Positions 21,536 to 28,055 of a DNA stretch of 28,055 nt are shown here, piece by piece; within the stretch, counting starts at the first letter, position 1, and each line of letters starts with the position of its first letter. Both the position numbers and the translations under genes were made by a program. Source of the stretch: an uncultured Sutterella sp. (GTDB taxonomy: Bacteria > Pseudomonadota > Gammaproteobacteria > Burkholderiales > Burkholderiaceae_F); contig CAAFNI010000222.1 in assembly GCA_900764215.1 (NCBI GenBank), positions 1-28,055 on the forward strand, in the 5' to 3' direction. The notes under the pieces were generated by a model. The model did no database searches, was not told the DNA's origin, and was given only the letters and a program-made list of their open reading frames with translations.

Positions 21536-23161
21536 GTGAGCAGCAAACCCTTTGCCATTACGCTTGATGTCGGCACGTCGCTGGCCAACCGCACCGGAAG
21601 CTGGCGCACGCTGCGTCCGGTCTATGTGAACCGTCTCCCGCCATGCAATGCCAAGTGCCCTGCCGGCGAGCAGTGTCAGGCCTGGCTTTATCACGCAGAG
21701 AGCGGAGATTATCGCCATGCTTGGGACAAGATTGTCGAGGATAATCCGTTCCCTGCTTGTATGGGGCGTGTGTGCTATCACACGTGCGAGTCCGCCTGCA
21801 ATCGAGGCGAACTGGATGAATCCGTTGGCATCAACGCCGTTGAGCGCTTTCTGGGCGATCATGCGCTTGAAAAAGGCTGGGCGTTTCCGAAGCCTGCGAC
21901 GAAAAGCGGAAAGCGCGTTCTCGTCGTAGGCGCGGGCCCGGCCGGATTGTCCGCTGCCTATCATCTCGCCCGCATGGGGCATGAAGTCTGTGTCCGAGAT
22001 GGCGCGGATGCCGCCGGCGGCATGATGCGCTACGGCATTCCGAAGTATCGTCTCCCGCGCGAAGTTCTCGACAAGGAGATCGCGCGCATTGCCGAATTGG
22101 GCGTGAAGTTTGAGCTTTCCCGTGAAGTTGACGATCTGGCATCGGAAATGAAGGCGGGCGGCTTTGATGCAGTGTTCCTCGGTGTTGGCGCAAGCCTTGC
22201 CCGCCGAGCCTATATACCGGCTGGAGATGCTGCGCATGTGCTTGACGCCGTCACTGTGCTTCGCTCCATGGAAGGCGAGGAACAACCGCTACTGGGCCGA
22301 CGCGTGGTGGTCTACGGCGGGGGAAACACCGCCATCGACGTAGCTCGAACCGCGAAGCGTCTCGGAGCAGAACCGCTGGTGGTTTACCGTCGAACTCGTG
22401 AGCGTGCTCCCGCTCACCAGTTTGAAATCGAGGAGGCGCTTGAGGAAGGCGTGCACATGAAGTGGCTTTCCACCATTGCGCATGCTGACGAAGGCGAAAT
22501 CCGCATCGAGAAAATGAAGCTCGACGAGAACGGCCGTCCCGTTCCCACGGGAGAATTCGAGACGGTGAGTGCAGACAGCGTCGTGCTTGCGCTTGGCCAG
22601 GAGACGAACTTGAAGTTCCTTGATGGCATCGAGGGGCTTCATATGGAGAATGGGAGCGTCGTGGTTGACGGCTCTATGATGACGGGATGTCCGGGCATAT
22701 TCGCCGGCGGGGACATGGTGCCGGGCGAACGCAATGTGACCGTGGCGATTGGACATGGCAAGCGCGCCGCCCGATCAATCGATGCCTGGCTTGCCGGCCG
22801 TCCCATGCCGCTCGCCGAAGAGCGACAGCCTGCGACCTATGGCCGGCTCAACACGTGGTATTACGCCGATGCGCCGAAGTCCGTTCGCCCGCAACTCGAC
22901 ATCGTGCGCCGACAAACGACGTTTGACGAAGTGGTTCAAGGGCTCACCGAGCAGAATGCGCTCTTTGAAGCTCGACGCTGCATGTCCTGCGGCAATTGCT
23001 TTGAGTGTGACAACTGTTACGGCGTCTGTCCGGACAACGCCATCATCAAGCTTGGTCCCGGCAAGAAGTTCCGCATCAACTACGAGTATTGCAAGGGGTG
23101 CGGCATTTGCGCCAACGAATGTCCCTGCGGTGCGATCGACATGGTGCCGGAATCCATCTGA
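21536..23161 (+). CDS. GltD-like FAD/NAD(P)-binding subunit fused to a 2x[4Fe-4S] ferredoxin domain
   Basis: A 541-aa electron-transfer subunit. The N-terminal Fe-S region has Cys37, Cys41, Cys47, Cys75, Cys80, Cys84 and Cys88, as in glutamate synthase small subunits. Next come an FAD Rossmann motif VVGAGPAGLSAA (130-140) and an NAD(P) motif YGGGNTAIDVA (260-270) followed by VYRRTRERAP. The FAD-binding end is FAGGDMVPGERNVTVAIGHGK. The C-terminal ferredoxin domain carries Cys488/491/494/498-Pro and Cys519/522/525/529-Pro, with extra Cys482, 485 and 531. The start is GTG 21536 with AGGAGA before it. In a pad-type complex the delta (ferredoxin) and NADH-binding subunits are separate; here they appear fused, so the enzyme could use NAD(P) directly. 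An NADP preference is not decided by the motif. Confidence 0.92.
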   Translation: MSSKPFAITLDVGTSLANRTGSWRTLRPVYVNRLPPCNAKCPAGEQCQAWLYHAESGDYRHAWDKIVEDNPFPACMGRVCYHTCESACNRGELDESVGINAVERFLGDHALEKGWAFPKPATKSGKRVLVVGAGPAGLSAAYHLARMGHEVCVRDGADAAGGMMRYGIPKYRLPREVLDKEIARIAELGVKFELSREVDDLASEMKAGGFDAVFLGVGASLARRAYIPAGDAAHVLDAVTVLRSMEGEEQPLLGRRVVVYGGGNTAIDVARTAKRLGAEPLVVYRRTRERAPAHQFEIEEALEEGVHMKWLSTIAHADEGEIRIEKMKLDENGRPVPTGEFETVSADSVVLALGQETNLKFLDGIEGLHMENGSVVVDGSMMTGCPGIFAGGDMVPGERNVTVAIGHGKRAARSIDAWLAGRPMPLAEERQPATYGRLNTWYYADAPKSVRPQLDIVRRQTTFDEVVQGLTEQNALFEARRCMSCGNCFECDNCYGVCPDNAIIKLGPGKKFRINYEYCKGCGICANECPCGAIDMVPESI

Positions 23162-23222
23162 CGCAGCGGCGCTCTTCCGGTTAGCCGTTTATCGGATGGC
23201 GGACTGAAGTCGCGGCAAAGAA

Positions 23223-23256
23223 AAAAGAGCACCGATCGAACATCGGTGCTCTTTTC
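23223..23256. terminator. Bidirectional terminator between the oxidoreductase operon and the MFS gene
   Basis: A perfect 14-bp stem (23223-23236 with 23242-23255) and a 5-base loop, A-rich on entry and T-rich on exit. It ends the four-gene operon and, on the other strand, the MFS transporter gene whose stop is 10 bases away. Confidence 0.85.
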
Positions 23257-23265
23257 TTATCCGGA

Positions 23266-24468
23266 TCAATCGCTGCCGACCTCCGCCTTCAGCGTTACTG
23301 CAAGCGCGCTGATGATGAGAACGGAAGCTGCAAGGTACGGGGCGCCGGCAAGCACGGGGTGCGCGTGGTAGTCCGTGGTAATCATGAGAAGCGGGGTACC
23401 GATAAGCGGTGATACGGCGCCTGTGAAACTGTTGAGAGAACTGACGGCGCCCATGTTGACGCCTTGGCTGTTCGCCTCGCAGCGACGGCTGATGAGCCCT
23501 TGAATGGTTGGGCCTACGATGCCCATGACGGCGAAGAGGCACACCATGACAAGGCTGAGAACGCCCGATGGTGAGAGCGCGATGACGAGCATTGAGGCAA
23601 GCCCGACGAGAAGTCCGGTCACGATGATTCGTTCAGGCGACTGCCTTTGAACGAGACGAGGCAGGATGAAACCCTGCGTAAGGCTGATTGAAATGCCGAG
23701 AGCAAAGATAGACATGCCGATCATGAGCGGCGTCCAAGCGTAACGGTATTCCGTATAAAGCGCCCACGTACACTGCATGAGGCTTTGCGAAAGCGTAAAA
23801 AGCGTGATGACGATGAGGAGGGGGCGAAGACTCCTGTTCCCGGCGAGGCTTCCAATGGCAGAGAACGGGTTGAGGCGTCCGATGGAGAGCTTTGCCGCCG
23901 ACTTGACCGAGAGACTTTCAGGAAGGATGAAGAAGCCGTAGAGAAAGTTGAGCGCGCAAATCGCGCCTGCGGCGAAGAAAGGAATTCTAGGATCCGCCTG
24001 TCCGAGCAGGCCGCCTACGGCGGGGCCGAGCACGAAGGCAATTCCGAAGATGGCGCCGATCTTGCCGAAAGAGGCGATGCGCTGGTGCGAAGGCGTGACG
24101 TCGGCGATGTAGGCCTGAGCCACCACAATGTTGGAGCTCATCATGCCGCCGACCAGTCGCGAGAGCAGAATGAGGGGCAGAGATTGGCTGACGGCGGGCA
24201 CGATCATCATGATAGAGAGACCAAGGATGCCCGTGAGCAACACTGGTCGCCGCCCGATGCGATCTGAAAGAGCGCCGAGAATGGGGGCGAAGAAGAACTG
24301 CATCAGTCCGTAGCTCACCATGATCGCGCCGTACCAGCTTGTCTGCAGATCGCGTGTGTCGGCGAGTGAACCGACAAGTCTCGGAAGAACTGGAACGATG
24401 AGCCCGATGCCCAGTGCATCAAGGAAGACGCAGGCAAGAACAAACCCAATGGCAGGCTTTCTCATCAT
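23266..24468 (-). CDS. MFS transporter, TetA/Tcr-like 12-TM drug:H+ antiporter family
   Basis: A 400-aa inner-membrane major facilitator of the DHA1 type, resembling tetracycline-resistance proteins but not an obvious TetA. The first helix has FLDALGIGLIVPVLPRLV. Motif A in the loop between helices 2 and 3 is GALSDRIGRRPVLL. The motif-C-like region GIAFVLGPAVGGLLG is typical of antiporters, and twelve hydrophobic segments can be traced. The frame is open upstream to a TTG at 24507. I chose the ATG pair at 24468/24465 because the first helix follows it directly; neither has a good ribosome site. The substrate is unknown. It is divergent from sstT across a region with an FNR-type box. Confidence 0.87.
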   Translation of the reverse strand: MMRKPAIGFVLACVFLDALGIGLIVPVLPRLVGSLADTRDLQTSWYGAIMVSYGLMQFFFAPILGALSDRIGRRPVLLTGILGLSIMMIVPAVSQSLPLILLSRLVGGMMSSNIVVAQAYIADVTPSHQRIASFGKIGAIFGIAFVLGPAVGGLLGQADPRIPFFAAGAICALNFLYGFFILPESLSVKSAAKLSIGRLNPFSAIGSLAGNRSLRPLLIVITLFTLSQSLMQCTWALYTEYRYAWTPLMIGMSIFALGISISLTQGFILPRLVQRQSPERIIVTGLLVGLASMLVIALSPSGVLSLVMVCLFAVMGIVGPTIQGLISRRCEANSQGVNMGAVSSLNSFTGAVSPLIGTPLLMITTDYHAHPVLAGAPYLAASVLIISALAVTLKAEVGSD

Positions 24469-24778
24469 GGAATCGGGACGTTTAAAGAGAGGCTGACGAA
24501 GATCCAATATTAGCGCGAGTCGTCAGGCGGTGCGAAAGAGGGGTGAGGGGTGCAAGTTCATGCCCTCGGAGCTAGTGGGTACGCCTCAGACATCTTGATT
24601 CGGATCAAGAGTTGTAAATCTGGTTGACATTTTGGTGCCCCTGATGACGGGAGGAGGAGTGGGGAGAGGCCGCAGTTTTTGGTAATGTAAGCAAATGCGT
24701 ACGAATATCGCCGAGGTTTGGTCACCGAAGGCGGCAAAACGCCCGTACGAAAAAAAGAATGTCATCTGGAGTACAACA
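24469..24778. other. Divergent intergenic region between the MFS gene and sstT
   Basis: A 310-base gap without a supported gene. It holds the FNR-type box (listed) and, on the plus strand, a TTGACA at 24624-24629 and a TTGGTA near 24679, neither with a clear -10 partner at proper spacing. An open frame from 24695 joins sstT, but that leading part lacks family similarity. Confidence 0.5.
24595..24608. promoter_or_regulatory. FNR/CRP-type box TTGAT-N4-ATCAA
   Basis: The sequence TTGATTCGGATCAA matches the FNR/ANR consensus TTGAT-N4-ATCAA perfectly. It lies 170 bases before the sstT start and 126 bases before the MFS start. It would fit control by an oxygen-sensing FNR-family regulator, in keeping with the micro-oxic gene set of the window. 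Which of the two genes it controls is not decided by the sequence. Confidence 0.6.
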
Positions 24779-26008
24779 ATGAAGCGAGTCTTCAATTTTG
24801 CGATGCCGTTCCTTCAGGCATCGCTAGTCAAGCAGATTTTGGTCGGTCTGGTACTTGGCATCGCGCTTGCCTATGCGGCTCCTGCCGCCGCCGTCAAGTG
24901 TGGCTTTCTCGGCACCGTCTTCGTGACGGCTCTTAAGGCCGTTGCTCCGATTCTGGTGTTCGTGCTCGTGATGAGCTCGATTGCCAATCAGAACCTGTCC
25001 GGCGAAAACTTTCATATCAAGTCCATTCTCGTTCTCTATCTGATCGGCACGTTTTCCGCAGCCATTGTTGCGGTTGTGGCGAGCTTCATGTTTCCCACGA
25101 AGCTCATCCTGACGGCAACTGACGCTGCGGCAAACACGCCGGGCGGCATCGGCGAGGTCCTCGGCAACGTGATTCTCAATGTTGTCGACAATCCCGTTCA
25201 CGCCATCTCCTCAGGCAACTACATCGGCATTCTCGCCTGGGCTGTCGCCATGGGCGTGGTGTTGCGTCATGGTACCGCCGCCACGCGCGAAGTGCTCAAT
25301 GACGCTGCCAAGGGGGTCGAGTTCGTTGTCCGCATCGTCATTCGCTTCGCTCCCATCGGCATTTTCGGCCTCGTAGCCAACACTTTCGCCACGACCGGCT
25401 CTGAAGTTTTCATCGGCTATATCCAGCTGCTTGCGGTGCTTCTCGGCTCCATGTTCTTTGTGGCCCTCGTCATCAACCCGTTCCTTGTTTGGTTCTGCAC
25501 GCATAAGAATCCGTTCCCCGTGACGCTGATGACGCTGCGTGAATCGGGGGTGGCCGCCTTCTTCACGCGATCCTCCGCCGCAAACATTCCTGTCAATTTG
25601 GAAATTTGCCGCCGCCTCAACCTTCCGGAATCTACTTATTCCATCTCGATTCCCGTGGGCGCAACGATCAACATGGCCGGTGCCGCCATCACGATCACCG
25701 TGCTGACGCTTTCCGCCGCCTATTCGCTTGACATTCCGGTCGATCTTGGCACGGCTATCTTCCTCTCCTTCGTTGCATCGATCTGCGCCTGTGGCGCTTC
25801 GGGCGTGCCGGGCGGCTCTCTGATGCTCATCCCGCTGGCCTGCGGCCTTTTTGGCATCGATCAGAATACCGCCATGCAGGTGGTTGCCGTGGGCTTCATC
25901 ATCGGCGTTCTCCAAGACTCCTGCGAAACGGCATTGAACTCTTCCAGCGACGCACTCTTTACGATTGCAGCCTGTCAGCGGGCGGAGCGCTTGGAGCGTG
26001 GAGAGTAA
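24779..26008 (+). CDS. sstT: Serine/threonine:Na+ symporter SstT
   Basis: Inner-membrane Na+-coupled serine/threonine transporter of the DAACS family. The protein is 409 aa (E. coli 414). Signature parts are the N-terminal SLVKQILVGLVLGIALA, LGTVFVTALKAVAPILVFVLVMSSIANQ (about 44-70), the re-entrant FFTRSSAANIPVNL, the INMAGAAITITVLTL helix and GASGVPGGSLMLIPLACGLFGI, then LQDSCETALNSSSDALFTIAAC near the end. The ATG at 24779 has a GGAG ribosome site at 24768-24771; an in-frame extension from 24695 is rejected. Serine taken up could feed pyruvate formation and so the 2-oxoacid oxidoreductase (inference). A terminator follows. Confidence 0.94.
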   Translation: MKRVFNFAMPFLQASLVKQILVGLVLGIALAYAAPAAAVKCGFLGTVFVTALKAVAPILVFVLVMSSIANQNLSGENFHIKSILVLYLIGTFSAAIVAVVASFMFPTKLILTATDAAANTPGGIGEVLGNVILNVVDNPVHAISSGNYIGILAWAVAMGVVLRHGTAATREVLNDAAKGVEFVVRIVIRFAPIGIFGLVANTFATTGSEVFIGYIQLLAVLLGSMFFVALVINPFLVWFCTHKNPFPVTLMTLRESGVAAFFTRSSAANIPVNLEICRRLNLPESTYSISIPVGATINMAGAAITITVLTLSAAYSLDIPVDLGTAIFLSFVASICACGASGVPGGSLMLIPLACGLFGIDQNTAMQVVAVGFIIGVLQDSCETALNSSSDALFTIAACQRAERLERGE

Positions 26009-26052
26009 TCTCTCTGAAAAGCAGCTTCGTCTGTGCAGTGTCGAGCTGATTT

Positions 26053-26087
26053 AAAATTGCCGGAGTTTGACTCCGGCAATTTTTTTG
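26053..26087 (+). terminator. Rho-independent terminator after sstT
   Basis: A 14-bp stem (26053-26066 with 26070-26083) with a 3-base loop; the T-run extends from 26081 to 26087. Only 15 bases separate its end from the recQ start codon. Confidence 0.85.
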
Positions 26088-26102
26088 AGATTAACCGACG
26101 AC

Positions 26103-27926
26103 ATGCGACGCTTCAATACTCCGATCGAGGTGCTAAATCAGGTTTTTGGCTATGAGTCCTTCAGAGGTTTTCAGAAGGAGGTGGTTGAAGCCGTCGTTGC
26201 GGGCCGGGATGCTTTGGTGCTGATGCCGACGGGCGGTGGTAAGAGTCTTTGCTACCAGATTCCCGCTCTTTTGCGCGACGGTGTCGCCGTCGTGATTTCT
26301 CCCTTGATTGCCCTCATGCAGGATCAGGTGGACGCACTTGACGAAGTCGGCGTGAGGGCGGCCTATCTCAATTCGTCTCAAACGCCGGAGGAGGCGTCTG
26401 AGGTCAAGGATGCGCTTTTGTCGGGCAGGCTGGATCTGCTTTATGTGGCACCGGAACGGTTGATGACCGGGGGAATGCTCTCATTGCTCGACAGGATCAA
26501 CGTTTCGCTTTTTGCCATTGACGAAGCTCATTGCGTGAGCGTTTGGGGGCACGACTTCCGTCCGGAGTACGGAGAGCTTGAACTCCTGAGGACGCGCTAT
26601 CCGCAGGTGCCGCGCATTGCGCTCACGGCTACGGCCGACGAAAAGACCAGGGGAGAAATCGTTGGCAAGCTCCTCAAGGACGCCAAGGAGTTCGTGGCGA
26701 GCTTCGATCGGCCGAACATCTTCTATCGCATTGTTGACAAGCGAAACGTCAAGGAGCAGCTTCTCAACTTCATCAGGTATGAGCATTCTGGAGACAGCGG
26801 TATCGTTTATTGTCTGGCACGTCGCACGACCGAGGATATTGCTCAGTATCTGTCAGGCTTCGGCATTGAGGCCCTTCCGTATCATGCAGGCCTCTCGGCG
26901 GAGGAGCGCGCTCGCAATCAGGCACGATTTTTGCGTGAGGACGGCATCGTGATGGTCGCGACCATTGCTTTCGGCATGGGCATCGACAAGCCCAATGTGC
27001 GCTTTGTCGCGCACGTCGACATGCCGAAGTCGATTGAGGGATACTTTCAGGAAACGGGGCGTGCGGGCCGCGATGGTGAACCGGCTGATGCCTGGATGGC
27101 CTATGGCCTCAATGATGTCGTCAATCAGCGCTTTTTTATTGACGCGAGTGATGCGGATGAGATGCACAAGCAGCTTTGCACGCAGAAGCTTGACGCCATG
27201 CTGGGGCTGGCCGAGGCGCCGGACTGCCGAAGACAGCGGCTGCTAGCCTATTTTGGGGAAAATTCGAAACCATGCGGTCACTGTGACAACTGTCTCGAGC
27301 CACCTGAGTTGCTTGACATGACGGTGCCTGCCAAGAAGTTTGTTTCATGCATCTATCGAATTCGCGAGGCGAGCGGCGTTTGCTTCGGGGCTCAGCACGT
27401 CATTGACGTGCTGATGGGCAACATGACGGAGCGCGTGGCCCGTTTCTCGCACGACAAGATTTCGACTTGGCGCATTGGACAGGACTTGTCGGCGGCCGAA
27501 TGGCGCATTCTTCTTCGACAGCTCATCGCACGTCATGTTGTGTGGGTGGATCCGGCGGCGCGCAACGCTCTGAGCCTGGGAGAGGCGGCCCGAGACCTGC
27601 TTCGAGGAAACATGAAGGTCAGCGTCCGCAAGCGCGTGGCAGAAACTCGCAAAAATCGGCGCGAGAATTCACCTACTGCTGCTTTGTTACGGGATTTCTC
27701 AAAAAGGGATAGAGGCCTTTATGAGGCGCTTCGCCAGTGGAGGAGTGATGAGGCAAAAAACTTGGGCAAGCCGCCTTACGTCATCTTCAAGGATGCGACT
27801 CTGCTTGAGATCGTGCGTGAGCGGCCGACCACCCTTGAGGCTCTGAGGCGAGTTTCAGGCATCGGAGAAAAGAAGCTCGTCAATTATGGCGATGCCGTTC
27901 TCGAAATAGTGTCCAATGAAAGCTGA
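26103..27926 (+). CDS. recQ: ATP-dependent DNA helicase RecQ
   Basis: A 3'-5' DNA helicase in recombination and replication-fork repair. The protein is 607 aa (E. coli 609). Motifs include FRGFQKEVVE (motif 0), PTGGGKS (42-48, Walker A), DEAH (140-143) followed by CVSVWGHDFRPEY (aromatic-rich loop), ALTATAD, TIAFGMGIDKPNVR and QETGRAGRDG (motif VI). The zinc-binding part of the RQC region has one Cys in APDCRRQ and three in CGHCDNC; a winged-helix domain follows. An HRDC domain occupies about 530-605 (LYEALRQWR...VSGIGEKKLVNYG). The ATG at 26103 was chosen because the open extension to 26067 runs through the sstT terminator. The ribosome site is weak. Confidence 0.96.
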   Translation: MRRFNTPIEVLNQVFGYESFRGFQKEVVEAVVAGRDALVLMPTGGGKSLCYQIPALLRDGVAVVISPLIALMQDQVDALDEVGVRAAYLNSSQTPEEASEVKDALLSGRLDLLYVAPERLMTGGMLSLLDRINVSLFAIDEAHCVSVWGHDFRPEYGELELLRTRYPQVPRIALTATADEKTRGEIVGKLLKDAKEFVASFDRPNIFYRIVDKRNVKEQLLNFIRYEHSGDSGIVYCLARRTTEDIAQYLSGFGIEALPYHAGLSAEERARNQARFLREDGIVMVATIAFGMGIDKPNVRFVAHVDMPKSIEGYFQETGRAGRDGEPADAWMAYGLNDVVNQRFFIDASDADEMHKQLCTQKLDAMLGLAEAPDCRRQRLLAYFGENSKPCGHCDNCLEPPELLDMTVPAKKFVSCIYRIREASGVCFGAQHVIDVLMGNMTERVARFSHDKISTWRIGQDLSAAEWRILLRQLIARHVVWVDPAARNALSLGEAARDLLRGNMKVSVRKRVAETRKNRRENSPTAALLRDFSKRDRGLYEALRQWRSDEAKNLGKPPYVIFKDATLLEIVRERPTTLEALRRVSGIGEKKLVNYGDAVLEIVSNES

Positions 27927-27971
27927 GCCACTTTAACTTGGATATTTCATCTAGACGAGCAACATCGCAAA

Positions 27972-27998
27972 AAGGCCGCTTTCGAGCGGCCTTCTTTA
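27972..27998 (+). terminator. Terminator after recQ
   Basis: A perfect 9-bp stem (27972-27980 with 27985-27993) capped by a TTCG tetraloop, followed by the T-rich CTTTATT. It lies 45 bases past the recQ stop. The remaining 60 bases of the window show nothing recognisable. Confidence 0.8.
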
Positions 27999-28055
27999 TT
28001 GCCAGAGCGGATGGGAAGTCGACTGATGTAAAGAATTGATTATCGATTAGAAACC

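Noticed and set aside
24695..24778. N-terminal extension of sstT
   Set aside because: The SstT family begins near MKRVFNF; the extra 28 residues are not family-like, and the ATG at 24779 has a ribosome site.
1..28055. tRNA genes, CRISPR arrays, insertion sequences or att sites
   Set aside because: I looked for cloverleaf-like stretches, evenly spaced repeats, transposase motifs and long terminal repeats and saw none; this is not a formal scan.

Overview
This window is about 28 kb of high-GC, densely packed bacterial chromosome. I find no mobile elements, tRNA/rRNA genes or CRISPR arrays. The gene content suggests a Betaproteobacterium of the order Burkholderiales, most likely a gut-type, oxygen-limited member such as Sutterellaceae (inference). 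The basis is the GlmU nucleotide-binding loop of the LAAGMGKRM type, CydP and YaeQ, a cytochrome bd oxidase as the only terminal oxidase in view, and a CoA-type 2-oxoacid oxidoreductase typical of anaerobic metabolism.

Left part (1-5750): glmU-glmS make UDP-GlcNAc precursors. They converge on a MarC-family membrane protein. A 325-base gap with a leader hairpin follows, then dctA (C4-dicarboxylate uptake).

Second part (5800-11040): on the minus strand, read right to left, are an unrecognised multi-TM protein, an OmpR-family response regulator, a QseC-type sensor kinase and a periplasmic HtrA/Deg protease. This looks like an envelope-sensing and protein quality-control unit. Divergent from it are a small DUF4870-like membrane protein and yaeQ.

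Third part (11080-17140): a complete cytochrome bd operon on the minus strand, cydP-cydA-cydB-cydX-ybgE, ending in a group II truncated haemoglobin gene. Divergent from cydP is an unusual NtrC-like regulator. It has a cysteine-rich PAS domain and an AAA+ domain without the sigma-54 contact loop or the Walker B acidic residues. It is nearly fused to an alpha/beta hydrolase gene. The shared intergenic region and the regulator's 5' end carry a cluster of TGTCAG motifs. I propose that this regulator controls the cyd operon; this is the best candidate for a little-described system here.

Right part (17250-28055): a DUF1801 protein and a DUF3455 lipoprotein precede a four-gene operon. That operon has gamma, alpha and beta subunits of a thiamine-diphosphate 2-oxoacid oxidoreductase plus a GltD-like flavoprotein fused to a ferredoxin domain, which would connect the enzyme to NAD(P). 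An MFS efflux-type transporter and sstT (Ser/Thr uptake) diverge around a perfect FNR-type box. recQ closes the window. Five convergent gene junctions each carry one strong hairpin that looks like a bidirectional terminator.
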